DNA of 64,000 bases from Mesostigma viride (taxonomy: Eukaryota; Streptophyta; Mesostigmatophyceae; Mesostigmatales; Mesostigmataceae): contig RPFO01002092.1 of assembly GCA_009746045.1 (NCBI GenBank), positions 31,478 through 95,477 of the forward strand. The letters are read 5' to 3'. Every line of letters begins with the position of its first letter. Positions within the stretch are counted from its first letter, which is position 1. Shown piece by piece: positions 34,401-47,165 of this stretch. Made by a program: the position numbers and the translations under genes. The notes under the pieces are model-generated. The model was not told the DNA's origin. It made no database searches and saw only the letters and a list, made by a program, of their open reading frames with translations.

Positions 34401-37400
34401 TTAATGATGAGGATTCAGGCTCCATTGGTGTCATCATGGCTGGCCTACGTATGTACATGGATGTCAAAGAAAAAAAAAATGATGAGGATTCAGGCTCCCA
34501 TGGTGTCATCATTGCCCGTGTATGTACATGGTTGCCATTTATGTAATTAATGATGAGGATTCAGGCTCCATTGGTGTCATCATTGCCCGTGTATGTACAT
34601 GGTTGGCATTTATGTATGTAATTAATGATGAGGATTCAGGCTCCATTGGTGTCATCATGGCTGGCCTACGTATGTACATGGATGTCAAAAAAAAAAATGA
34701 TGAGGATTCAGGCTCCCATGGTGTCATCATGGCCCGTCTACGTACATGGATGTCAAGGAATAGTAAATGATGAGGATTCAGGCTCCCATGGTGTCAGATG
34801 TCATGGCCTGTCTACGTACATGGATGGCATGTATGTAATTAATGATGAGAATTCAGGCTCCATTGGTGTCATCATGGCTGGCCTACGTATGTACATGGAT
34901 GTCAAAGAAAAAAAAATGATGAGGATTCAGGCTCCCATGGTGTCATCATGGCCCGTCTACGTACATGGATGTCAAGGAATAGTAAATGATGAGGATTCAG
35001 GCTCCCATGGTGTCATCATGGCCTGTCTACGTACATGGATGGCATGTATGTATTTAATGATGAGGATTCAGGCTCCCATGGTGTCATCATGGCTGGCCTA
35101 CGTACATGGATGTCTCAGAAAAAATGATGAGGATTCAGGCTCCCATGGTGTCATCATGGCTGGCCTACGTACATGGATGTCAAAGAAAAAAAAATGATGA
35201 GGATTCAGGCTCCCGTGGTGTCATTATGGCCCGTCTACGTGTTGTTGGCATGTATGAAATTAATGATGAGGATTCAGGCTCCCATAGTGTCATCATGGCT
35301 GGCCTACGTACATGGTTGGCATTTATGTAATTAATGATGAGGATTCAGGCTCCCATGGTGTCATCATTGCCCGTGTATGTACATGGTTGGCATTTATGTA
35401 ATTAATGATGAGGATTCAGGCTCCATTGGTGTCATCATGGCCCGTCTACGTACATGGACCGTGGCATTTATGTATTTAATGATGAGGATTCAGGCTCCCA
35501 TGGGGTCATTGATGATCATGGCATTTATGTATGTAATTAATGATGAGGATTCAGGCTCCATTGGTGTCATCATGGCTGGCCTACGTATGTACATGGATGT
35601 CAAAGAAAAAAAATGATGAGGATTCAGGCTCCCATGGTGTCATCATGGCCCGTCTACGTACATGGATGTCAAGGAATAGTAAATGAGGAGGATTCAGGCT
35701 CCCATGGTGTCATCATGGCCCGTGTACGTACATGGATGGCATGTATGTAATTAATGAGGAGGATTCAGGCTCCCATGGTGTCATCATGGCTGGCCTACGT
35801 ACATGGATGTCAAAGAAAAAAATGATGAGGATTCAGGCTCCCATGGTGTCATCATGGCTGGCCTACGTACATGGATGTCTCATAAATAAATGATGAGGAT
35901 TCAGGCTCCCATGGTGTCATCATGGCTTGTCTACCTACATTGTTGGCATGTATGTAATTAATGATGAGGATTCAGGCTCCCATGGTGTCTCATGGCTGGC
36001 CTACGTACATGAATGGCATTTATGTAATTAATGATGAGGATTCAGGCTCCCATGGTGTCATCATGGCCCGTCTACGTACATGGATGGCATTTATGTAATT
36101 AATGATGAGGATTCAGGCTCCCATGGTGTCATCATGGCTTGTCTACGTACATGGTTGGCATTTATGTAATTAATGAGGAGGATTCAGGCTCCCATGGTGT
36201 CATCATGGCCCGTCTACTTACATGGATGGCATTTATGTAATTAATGATGAGGATTCAGGCTCCCATGGTGTCATCATGGCTTGTCTACGTACATGGTTGG
36301 CATTTATGTAATTAATGAGGAGGATTCAGGCTCCCATGGTGTCATCATGGCTGGCCTACGTACATGGATGTCAAGGAATAGTAAATGATGAGGATTCAGG
36401 CTCCCATGGTGTCATCATGGCTTGTCTACGTACATGGTTGGCATTTATGTAATTAATGAGAGAGGATTCAGGCTCCCATGGTGTCATCATGGCTGGCCTA
36501 CGTACATGGATGTCAAGGAATAGTAAATGATGAGGATTCAGGCTCCCATGGTGTCATCATGGCCCGTCTACGTACATGGATGGCATTTAATAATAAATGA
36601 TGAGGATTCAGGCTCCCATGGGGTCATCATGGCTTGTCTACGTACATGGTTGGCATTTATGTAATTAATGAGGAGGATTCAGGCTCCCATGGTGTCATCA
36701 TGGCTGGCCTACGTACATGGATGTCAAGGAATAGTAAATGATGAGGATTCAGGCTCCCATGGTGTCATCATGGCTTGTCTACGTACATGGATGGCATGTA
36801 TGTAATTAATGATGAGGATTCAGGCTCCCATGGTGTCATCATGGCTTGTCTACGTACATGGATGGCATGTATGTAATAAATGATGAGGATTCAGGCTCCA
36901 TGGTGTCATCATGGCTGGCCTACGTATGTACATGGATGTCAAAGAAAAAAAATGATGAGGATTCAGGCTCCCATGGTGTCATCATTGCCCGTGTATGTAC
37001 ATGGTTGCCATTTATGTAATTAATGATGAGGATTCAGGCTCCATTGGTGTCATCATTGCCCGTGTATGTACATGGTTGGCATTTATGTATGTAATTAATG
37101 ATGAGGATTCAGGCTCCATTGGTGTCATCATGGCTGGCCTACGTATGTACATGGATGTCAAAGAAAAAAATGATGAGGATTCAGGCTCCCATGGTGTCAT
37201 CATGGCCCGTCTACGTACATGGATGTCAAGGAATAGTAAATGATGAGGATTCAGGCTCCCATGGTGTCATGTCATGGCCTGTCTACGTACATGGATGGCA
37301 TGTATGTAATTAATGATGAGAATTCAGGCTCCATTGGTGTCATCATGGCTGGCCTACGTATGTACATGGATGTCAAAGAAAAAAAATGATGAGGATTCAG

Positions 37401-40400
37401 GCTCCCATGGTGTCATCATGGCCCGTCTACGTACATGGATGTCAAGGAATAGTAAATGATGAGGATTCAGGCTCCCATGGTGTCATCATGGCCTGTCTAC
37501 GTACATGGATGGCATGTATGTATTTAATGATGAGGATTCAGGCTCCCATGGTGTCATCATGGCTGGCCTACGTACATGGATGTCTCAGAAAAAAAATGAT
37601 GAGGATTCAGGCTCCCATGGTGTCATCATGGCTGGCCTACGTACATGGATGTCAAAGAAAAAAAAATGATGAGGATTCAGGCTCCCGTGGTGTCATTATG
37701 GCCCGTCTACGTGTTGTTGGCATGTATGAAATTAATGATGAGGATTCAGGCTCCCATAGTGTCATCATGGCTGGCCTACGTACATGGTTGGCATTTATGT
37801 AATTAATGATGAGGATTCAGGCTCCCATGGTGTCATCATTGCCCGTGTATGTACATGGTTGGCATTTATGTAATTAATGATGAGGATTCAGGCTCCATTG
37901 GTGTCATCATGGCCCGTCTACGTACATGGATGTGGCATTTATGTAAATGATGAGGATTCAGGCTCCCATGGTGTCATTGATGATCATGGCATTTATGTAT
38001 GTAATTAATGATGAGGATTCAGGCTCCATTGGTGTCATCATGGCTGGCCTACGTATGTACATGGATGTCAAAGAAAAAAAAATGATGAGGATTCAGGCTC
38101 CCATGGTGTCATCATGGCCCGTCTACGTACATGGATGTCAAGGAATAGTAAATGAGGAGGATTCAGGCTCCCATGGTGTCATCATGGCCCGTGTACGTAC
38201 ATGGATGGCATGTATGTAATTAATGAGGAGGATTCAGGCTCCCATGGTGTCATCATGGCTGGCCTACGTACATGGATGTCAAAGAAAAAGAAATGATGAG
38301 GATTCAGGCTCCCATGGTGTCATCATGGCTGGCCTACGTACATGGATGTCTCATAAAATAAATGATGAGGATTCAGGCTCCCATGGTGTCATCATGGCTT
38401 GTCTACCTACATTGTTGGCATGTATGTAATTAATGATGAGGATTCAGGCTCCCATGGTGTCTCCATGGCTGGCCTACGTACATGAATGGCATTTATGTAA
38501 TTAATGATGAGGATTCAGGCTCCCATGGTGTCATCATGGCCCGTCTACGTACATGGATGGCATTTATGTAATTAATGATGAGGATTCAGGCTCCCATGGT
38601 GTCATCATGGCTTGTCTACGTACATGGTTGGCATTTATGTAATTAATGAGGAGGATTCAGGCTCCCATGGTGTCATCATGGCCCGTCTACTTACATGGAT
38701 GGCATTTATGTAATTAATGATGAGGATTCAGGCTCCCATGGGGTCATCATGGCTTGTCTACGTACATGGTTGGCATTTATGTAATTAATGAGGAGGATTC
38801 AGGCTCCCATGGTGTCTCCATGGCTGGCCTACGTACATGGATGTCAAGGAATAGTAAATGATGAGGATTCAGGCTCCCATGGTGTCATCATGGCTTGTCT
38901 ACCTACATGGTTGGCATTTATGTAACCTGAATCCTCTCATTAAGAAAATGAAGAGGATTCAGGCTCCATTGGTGTCATCATGGCTGGCCTACGTACATGG
39001 ATGTCAAGGAATAGTAAATGATGAGGATTCAGGCTCCCATGGTGTCATCATGGCCCGTCTACGTACATGGATGTCAAGGAATAGTAAATGATGAGGATTC
39101 AGGCTCCCATGGGGTCATCATGGCTTGTCTACGTACATGGTTGGCATTTATGTAATTAACGAGGAGGATTCAGGCTCCATTGGTGTCATCATGGCTGGCC
39201 TACGTACATGGATGTCAAGGAATAGTAAATGATGAGGATTCAGGCTCCCATGGTGTCATCATGGCTTGTCTACGTACATGGTTGGCATTTATGTAATTAA
39301 TGAGGAGGATTCAGGCTCCCATGGTGTCTCCATGGCTGGCCTACGTACATGGATGTCAAGGAATAGTAAATGATGAGGATTCAGGCTCCCATGGTGTCAT
39401 CATGGCCTGTCTACGTACATGGATGGCATGTATGTAATTAATGATGAGGATTCAGGCTCCCATGGTGTCATCATGGCTTGTCTACGTACATGGTTGGCAT
39501 TTATGTAATTAATGAGGAGGATTCAGGCTCCCATGGTGTCATCATGGCTTGTCTACGTACATGGTTGGCATTTATGTAATTAATGATGAGGATTCAGGCT
39601 CCCATGGTGTCTCCATGGCTGGCCTACGTACATGGATGTCAAGGAATAGTAAATGATAAGGATTCAGGCTCCCATGGTGTCATCATGGCCCGTCTACGTA
39701 CATGGATGGCATTTATGTAATTAATGATGAGGATTCAGGCTCCCATGGGGTCATCATGGCTTGTCTACGTACATGGTTGGCATTTATGTAATTAATGAGG
39801 AGGATTCAGGCTCCCATGGTGTCTCCATGGCTGGCCTACGTACATGGATGTCAAGGAATAGTAAATGATGAGGATTCAGGCTCCCATGGTGTCATCATGG
39901 CTGTCTACGTACATGGATGGCATGTATGTAATTAATGATGAGGATTCAGGCTCCCATGGTGTCATCATGGCTTGTCTACGTACATGGTTGGCATTTATGT
40001 AATTAATGAGGAGGATTCAGGCTCCCATGGTGTCATCATGGCTTGTCTACGTACATGGTTGGCATTTATGTAATTAATGATGAGGATTCAGGCTCCCATG
40101 GTGTCTCCATGGCTGGCCTACGTACATGGATGTCAAGGAATAGTAAATGATGAGGATTCAGGCTCCCATGGTGTCATCATGGCCCGTCTACGTACATGGA
40201 TGGCATGTATGTAATTAATGAGGAGGATTCAGGCTCCCATGGTGTCATCATGGCTGGCCTACGTACATGGATGTCAAAGAAAAAGAAATGATGAGGATTC
40301 AGGCTCCCATGGTGTCATCATGGCTGGCCTACGTACATGGATGTCTCATAAAATAAATGATGAGGATTCAGGCTCCCATGGTGTCATCATGGCTTGTCTA

Positions 40401-43111
40401 CCTACATTGTTGGCATGTATGTAATTAATGATGAGGATTCAGGCTCCCATGGTGTCTCCATGGCTGGCCTACGTACATGGTTGGCATTTATGTAATTAAT
40501 GATGAGGATTCAGGCTCCCATGGTGTCATCATGGCCCGTCTACGTACATGGATGGCATTTATGTAATTAATGATGAGGATTCAGGCTCCCATGGTGTCAT
40601 CATGGCTTGTCTACGTACATGGTTGGCATTTATGTAATTAATGAGGAGGATTCAGGCTCCCATGGTGTCATCATGGCCCGTCTACTTACATGGATGGCAT
40701 TTATGTAATTAATGATGAGGATTCAGGCTCCCATGGGGTCATCATGGCTTGTCTACGTACATGGTTGGCATTTATGTAATTAATGAGGAGGATTCAGGCT
40801 CCCATGGTGTCTCCATGGCTGGCCTACGTACATGGATGTCAAGGAATAGTAAATGATGAGGATTCAGGCTCCCATGGTGTCATCATGGCCCGTCTACGTA
40901 CATGGATGGCATTTATGTAATTAATGATGAGGATTCAGGCTCCCATGGGGTCATCATGGCTTGTCTACGTACATGGTTGGCATTTATGTAATTAATGAGG
41001 AGGATTCAGGCTCCCATGGTGTCTCCATGGCTGGCCTACGTACATGGATGTCAAGGAATAGTAAATGATGAGGATTCAGGCTCCCATGGTGTCATCATGG
41101 CCTGTCTACGTACATGGATGGCATGTATGTAATTAATGATGAGGATTCAGGCTCCCATGGGGTCATCATGGCTTGTCTACGTACATGGATGGCATGTATG
41201 TAATTAATGATGAGGATTCAGGCTCCATTGGTGTCATCATGGCTGGCCTACGTATGTACATGGATGTCAAAGAAAAAAAAAATGATGAGGATTCAGGCTC
41301 CCATGGTGTCATCATTGCCCGTGTATGTACATGGTTGCCATTTATGTAATTAATGATGAGGATTCAGGCTCCATTGGTGTCATCATTGCCCGTGTATGTA
41401 CATGGTTGGCATTTATGTATGTAATTAATGATGAGGATTCAGGCTCCATTGGTGTCATCATGGCTGGCCTACGTATGTACATGGATGTCAAAGAAAAAAA
41501 AATGATGAGGATTCAGGCTCCCATGGTGTCATCATGGCCCGTCTACGTACATGGATGTCAAGGAATAGTAAATGATGAGGATTCAGGCTCCCATGGTGTC
41601 AGATGTCATGGCCTGTCTACGTACATGGATGGCATGTATGTAATTAATGATGAGAATTCAGGCTCCATTGGTGTCATCATGGCTGGCCTACGTATGTACA
41701 TGGATGTCAAAGAAAAAAAAATGATGAGGATTCAGGCTCCCATGGTGTCATCATGGCCCGTCTACGTACATGGATGTCAAGGAATAGTAAATGATGAGGA
41801 TTCAGGCTCCCATGGTGTCATCATGGCCTGTCTACGTACATGGATGGCATGTATGTATTTAATGATGAGGATTCAGGCTCCCATGGTGTCATCATGGCTG
41901 GCCTACGTACATGGATGTCTCAGAAAAAAAATGATGAGGATTCAGGCTCCCATGGTGTCATCATGGCTGGCCTACGTACATGGATGTCAAAGAAAAAAAA
42001 ATGATGAGGATTCAGGCTCCCGTGGTGTCATTATGGCCCGTCTACGTGTTGTTGGCATGTATGAAATGAATGATGAGGATTCAGGCTCCCATAGTGTCAT
42101 CATGGCTGGCCTACGTACATGGTTGGCATTTATGTAATTAATGATGAGGATTCAGGCTCCCATGGTGTCATCATTGCCCGTGTATGTACATGGTTGGCAT
42201 TTATGTAATTAATGATGAGGATTCAGGCTCCATTGGTGTCATCATGGCCCGTCTACGTACATGGACCGTGGCATTTATGTATTTAATGATGAGGATTCAG
42301 GCTCCCATGGGGTCATTGATGATCATGGCATTTATGTATGTAATTAATGATGAGGATTCAGGCTCCATTGGTGTCATCATGGCTGGCCTACGTATGTACA
42401 TGGATGTCAAAGAAAAAAAAATGAAGAGGATTCAGGCTCCCATGGTGTCATCATGGCCCGTCTACGTACATGGATGTCAAGGAATAGTAAATGATGAGGA
42501 TTCAGGCTCCCATGGTGTCAGATGTCATGGCCTGTCTACGTACATGGATGGCATGTATGTATTTAATGATGAGGATTCAGGCTCCCATGGTGTCATCATG
42601 GCTGGCCTACGTACATGGATGTCTCAGAAAAAAAATGATGAGGATTCAGGCTCCCATGGTGTCATCATGGCTGGCCTACGTACATGGATGTCTCAGAAAA
42701 AAAATGATGAGGATTCAGGCTCCCATGGTGTCATCATGGCTGGCCTACGTACATGGATGTCAAAGAAAAAAAAATGATCAGGATTCAGGCTCCCGTGGTG
42801 TCATTATGGCCCGTCTACGTGTTGTTGGCATGTATGAAATTAATGATGAGGATTCAGGCTCCCACAGTGTCATCATGGCTGGCCTACGTACATGGTTGGC
42901 ATTTATGTAATTAATGATGAGGATTCAGGCTCCCATGGTGTCATCATTGCCCGTGTATGTACATGGTTGGCATTTATGTAATTAATGATGAGGATTCAGG
43001 CTCCATTGGTGTCATCATGGCCCGTCTACGTACATGGGTGGCATTTATGTATTTAATGATGAGGATTCAGGCTCCCATGGGGTCATCATGGCTTGTCTAC
43101 GTACATGGAGT
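19416..43111 (+). repeat. ~70-bp satellite, main block (about 335 monomers)
   Basis: Each monomer has a ~50-base core (GATGAGGATTCAGG, CTCCCATGGTGTCATC, ATGGC, a 4-base variable step, CTACGTACATG) and a ~20-base linker from a small set. Linkers include GATGTCAAGGAATAGTAA, GATGGCATGTATGTAATTA, GTTGGCATTTATGTAATTA, GATGTCAAAGAAAAAA and GATGTCTCATAAAATA. The core contains the dyad ATGATGA...TCATCAT. Higher-order repeats are clear: 21833 repeats at 23679 (1846 bases); 31422 repeats at 33415, and 38223 at 40218 (about 1994); the whole 31.4-34.5 kb stretch recurs 6801-6803 bases on. Reading frames of up to 270 codons (21833-22645, 23679-24491, 41325-42137) come from the repeat and are not genes. 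Confidence 0.95.
20988..21026. repeat. Hairpin insert within the satellite
   Basis: CCTGAATCCTCT is followed after ~14 bases by AGAGGATTCAGG, a perfect 12-base stem. It is a short local inversion of the monomer start. It recurs at about 32127 and 38929, so it travels with the higher-order repeat. A damaged version lies near 26582. Confidence 0.85.
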
Positions 43112-43381
43112 CATATTGATTCATGGAACAATGAGATACCATTCTTAATTGAAAATTGTTCTTGATACTTTCACATGCATGCCCGGAATCGTGAATTTGT
43201 GCGGGTTTCCATGATGACAATCCTCATTGAATTCTTGAGCACACAATATTGAGCAATTTAGGGGCACTTCGGCAATGTTGACCATTTTCATTCATGATCA
43301 ATAAAATTAACATTTAATGCAATAAATACATATTCCACTCATTTTAATAAACCATGCAAAAACTTTACAAGCACGCTCAAG

Positions 43382-44156
43382 CTAGGGGTGGGCTGGCATG
43401 CACGCGTGGGTGTGGGGGTGGGCTGGCATGCATGCGTGGGTGTGGGGGTGGGCTGGCATGCACGTGTGGGTGTGGGGGTGGGCTGGCATGCATGCGTGGG
43501 TGTGGGGTTGGGCTAGCCTGCATGCGTGGGTGTGGGGGGGGCTGGCATGCATGCGTGGGTGTGTGTGGGGGGCTAGCATGCATGCGTAAGTGTGGGGGGG
43601 GCTGGCATGCATGCGTGGGTGTGGGGGGGGCTGGCATGCATGCGTGGGTGTGTGTGGGGGGCTAGCATGCATGCGTAAGTGTGGGGGGGGCTGGCATGCA
43701 TGCGTGGGTGTGTATGGGGGCTGGCATGCATGCGTGGGTGTGTGTGGGGGGCTAGCATGCATGCGTGGGTGTGTGGGGGGGCTGTCATGCATGCGTGGGT
43801 GTGTGTGGGGGCTGGCATCCATGCGTGGGTGTGTGGGGGGGCTAGCATGCATGCGTGGGTGTGGGGGTGGGCTAGCATGCATGCGTGGGTGTGGGGGGGG
43901 CGGTCATGCATGCGTGGGTGTGTGGGGGGGCTGGCATGCATGCGTGGGTGTGTGGGGGGGCTAGCATGCATGCGTGGGTGTGGGGGTGGGCTAGCATGCA
44001 TGCGTGGGTGTGAGTGTGGGCTAGCATGCATGCGTGGGTGTGGGGGGGGCTAGCATGCATGCGTGGGTGTGGGGGGGCCGGGGCCGGGGCTAGCATGCAT
44101 GCGTGGGTGTGGGGGTGGGCTAGCATGCATGCGTGGGTGTGGGGGGGGCTAGCACG
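43382..44156 (-). repeat. 30-bp minisatellite, right arm
   Basis: Inverted counterpart of 17321-18102, with the same unit and nearly the same order of variants. Confidence 0.95.
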
Positions 44157-44369
44157 CCCCACCCCTCCATCGGCACAGCCAGCCTTGTGAGTCTACCCTT
44201 AACAACAAGGCTGGTAGGACGACACGCCTGAGCAGCATATGTCATGCCTATCTCAGGCTAATAATGTGTGATTTTGTGCCAACAACCAAGTTGTTCCACC
44301 CAACAACACATTATAAACCCTCTTCCAAAATGCCCAACAAGCCGGACACGTGGAGGACCACACACGCAG

Positions 44370-44378
44370 TATATAAAG
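44370..44378 (+). promoter_or_regulatory. TATA box, right arm (outward-facing)
   Basis: TATATAAAG, with AGAAAATAAGC just downstream, mirrors the left arm. A consensus splice donor (GAG/GTAAGAA) lies about 490 bases downstream at 44870. Together they suggest a transcript running toward 45365. No protein is recognised. Confidence 0.4.
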
Positions 44379-45689
44379 AGAAAATAAGCTGACTTTTTAT
44401 CCAGCCAACCTGTGGCTAGCTGCTCTGGTTAGCATGACAAATGCTAACATTTACTCAGTGGGAAAGGTGAAGAGACCATTGGAACAGCCTACCTGACGCA
44501 TGTGCCACCAAAGCATTGTGTCCCGCAAAATGCACACTGCCTCCTTTCTAACAAGCACGAGCCGCTCTCTTTAGGAGACAGGTGCCAGCTCGTCAGTGTC
44601 TGGGGAAAATGATGCCGCTGCTTAGGAAGACCGCGTGAATTTCCTCGAACACAACTGTCTATAAAGCAAAAGAAATTTCAGAGAAGCATGGAAATAAAAG
44701 CATTACACCTTCCCGACAGGTTGCGGGCCACGCGCTGCAGAAAGCCAGCCACGTCACAGACGATTAACTAGCTAAAAGACACCCAGGAATCCAGCGATGC
44801 AGCGCCAGGACCCGCAACTTTCTGGCTGCATCTGGCCGGAAAGAAGGCAAAAAGCTTACGCTCAACGAGGTAAGAAAGCAGGAAAACGCAAGCTTAAGAC
44901 GTTTAACACAAGAACGTACCATAACGGGCATTTATTCGTGCCCAGGCGCACAAGAAAGTCCACCCTTTCATGGAGTGGTTGGGCAGTACGCATCGCGCAG
45001 GGCTAATGTTATCTTACCGCAAAATGACGGGAAAGGTAAAGATAGCAGCGGGAATTTTTACGGCTTTAGAAACATCATTAAACTAGCTTTCCTTACGACC
45101 ATCAAAACTGGCAACAATCGACAATCAACCCGGCAGGCATCCAATATACTTTATTCATCCCGACAGAAATTCAGGCCGGACCCCCCCTGCCGATGGCAAA
45201 GAAAAAAAGCCCGCGACATTATAGATCGCAACCATCCCGCCATAAATTAGAATCAGTAACTAATTTTCTCCAACAATCGAGCATTTCTGCTTTCCGCGTG
45301 CCAGATTTGTCACGTTTCGTCTAAAGGCAGTCGCCATGGCCCCTACCGCAAGGGGTGCGCGCACCATGCCGACATAGCTTTTGGGCCTCAATTTGCACCG
45401 AAATTTGGTCCGTACCGTCCAGCTCAGTCGGATTATGTATGTGGATCGGCCGTGTTGGTTGCATACGCAGGTATATTAATTCTTGCATTCGCCCCGGACC
45501 TTCCCCAGGACAGGTCAGGATATAACAATAATTCTTGCATTCGCCCCCGCCCTTTCCTATGGCCTGGTCAGGTTTGGGCGCGACGCCACTAGCGCGGCGC
45601 CCGCGACAGAGTGGCCAGGCTCGAGCACGTTTTCTGGATCCCAAGCACCGGATTGGACACTGTCCGAGGACTGGACAGGAATTGGCTGA

Positions 45690-45735
45690 CCAATCGGATG
45701 CTTGCTCGTCGTCTCCAAAAACATATATAAAGAGC
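45690..45735 (+). promoter_or_regulatory. Candidate promoter with inverted CCAAT pair and TATA box
   Basis: ATTGG and CCAAT, 4 bases apart (about 45680-45695), precede TATATAAAG at 45724-45732. The first ATG after it opens a three-codon frame only. The next real gene is the spliced transposase-like gene at 47166, so this could be its promoter with a 5' leader of about 1.4 kb. That link is inference. Confidence 0.4.
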
Positions 45736-46440
45736 CAAATCGCGCGAACTACGCAAGGATCCTTTAAGCAGCGTTACTCTGCCGAAATGTCAACCTAGGC
45801 CGGTCAAGTGACGCCGAGGTGTTCACCGATAGTTCAGGTCAGCCACAGCGCGCCTTCGAATGTAGGCACGGTCGCATTTTTTTTTAGGAAATGTAGAATT
45901 GTTGTCGACCAGCTACCAACGCCCGACCGGACCCATACAACGGAAACATCAAGGCGATGTGATGTAGGTGTGTCTGATATGTCATTAATACACAGAGCAT
46001 CGTGAATATAATATATAATATAAATTATATAATATACTATAATTAATATATAATTTTAATTTTATGTTAATTTTAATGTTATTTCATATAACATAATATA
46101 GCATAATATAATATAATATAATATAATATTATATAAAGTAGTATATAAAAAATTAAAATGTAAAAGAAAAATATCTACCTTATTGGGGTTTAATGTTCCT
46201 TTCCAGTTCAGCATAAGTACACTCTTGAGTGTGTGCAATGTTTGGTTATACGCCATTGTCTTAAAATAGCAACCAATGTAAACCTCCGTCCTAACCACAT
46301 TTGGATACAATAAAGACATTGATGCCTGACACATAGCATTCATTGCTTGAAATACCATGCATATTTTGTGTCAATGTTCTGCAGACCACAGCTTCAAGTG
46401 GGCATACTTCGCTTTCCTCAATATAATGGCGACATGGCAT
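45736..46440. other. Non-coding stretch with AT-rich tract
   Basis: No gene is evident. About 46005-46150 is an alternating AT tract built from TATAATATAATATA-like runs, with extensive self-complementarity. The 98-codon minus-strand frame across it (46062-46358) is composition-driven. Confidence 0.6.
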
Positions 46441-47104
46441 TTGGTGAAAGTGGTGAGTGCCATGAAGTTGCGCCGGCCGTCGTTATCCATGACGAACTGA
46501 ATGGGTTTCGTGCAAATCAAGTTTTTTGTTTTGGTGTTCCAGTTGCGCCGGCCGGCGTTTCCAATGGTATCTTGCGCGCACTTGCAAAAGCTTGCACGCT
46601 TATCAACATTTTGTGTTGGTAAACATTTTATCACCTCTGGGATTTCCGCCTTCACTACCTGAGTTGCTTCTTTGTGGTTTTCAAATGCAACCGAGTTACG
46701 CCGGCCGTCGTTACTCATGACAAATTGTAGGGGTTTTGTGCAAATCACTTTTGTATGGTTTATGTACATGCATCCAGTTGCGCCGGCCGGCGTTTCCAAT
46801 GGTATCTTGCAGTTGCGCAATCAGGCCCCATTACCAAAAGTGTGTTTGTACATCTTTTTTACACCTGAAGGATTTCTGCCTGCATATCCTGAGTTGCTTC
46901 TTAATGGTTTTTAATTGCGCCCGAGTTACGCCGGCCGTCGTTATTAATGACAAACTGTATGTGTTTCATAAAATCACTTTTGTATGGTTTACATGTATCC
47001 AGTTGCGCCGGCCGGCGTTATTAATGACGCTTGTCGTTCTTGTTTGATGCCCATCGTTTTCGTCGTGTCTTTAATGGTGATTATTTATCATTACTCATCC
47101 TCAG
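46440..47104 (+). repeat. ~230-bp tandem repeat carrying a hairpin motif; likely intron or 5' leader
   Basis: The motif GTTRCGCCGGCCGKCGTT occurs at 46468, 46542, 46695, 46777, 46925 and 47002. Odd and even copies alternate, so one unit is about 230 bases and carries two motifs. The block ends in a splice-acceptor-like CTCATCCTCAG at 47094-47104. The same motif lies inside the introns of the downstream gene, which suggests this block is also intronic. Confidence 0.7.
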
Positions 47105-47165
47105 GGCTTTCGGTGCCGCGGGATTAAGAGGCGAAAAAAATCAGCTGCCGTCTGACCAAAGTCTG

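Larger units (their letters stand above)
43112..45365 (-). repeat. Right arm of giant inverted repeat
   Basis: Reverse complement of the left arm, ending at GGTGCGCGCACC (45354-45365). It contains the 30-bp minisatellite (43382-44156), a plus-strand TATA box (44370-44378) and a GAGGTAAG donor-like site at 44867-44874. Stop-free frames at 44797-45006 and 44975-45250 have counterparts in the left arm (16681-16475 and 16656-16282) but differ at several residues and look like no known protein. Confidence 0.95.

Noticed and set aside
18372-43111. CRISPR-like array of repeats and spacers
   Set aside because: The linkers come from a few recurring types rather than unique spacers, the core varies, the array changes orientation, and there are no cas genes. 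The setting is eukaryotic. It is a satellite.
46371-46820. 149-codon minus-strand protein
   Set aside because: It is the complement of the hairpin-motif repeat (recurring NDGRRN), with no independent support.
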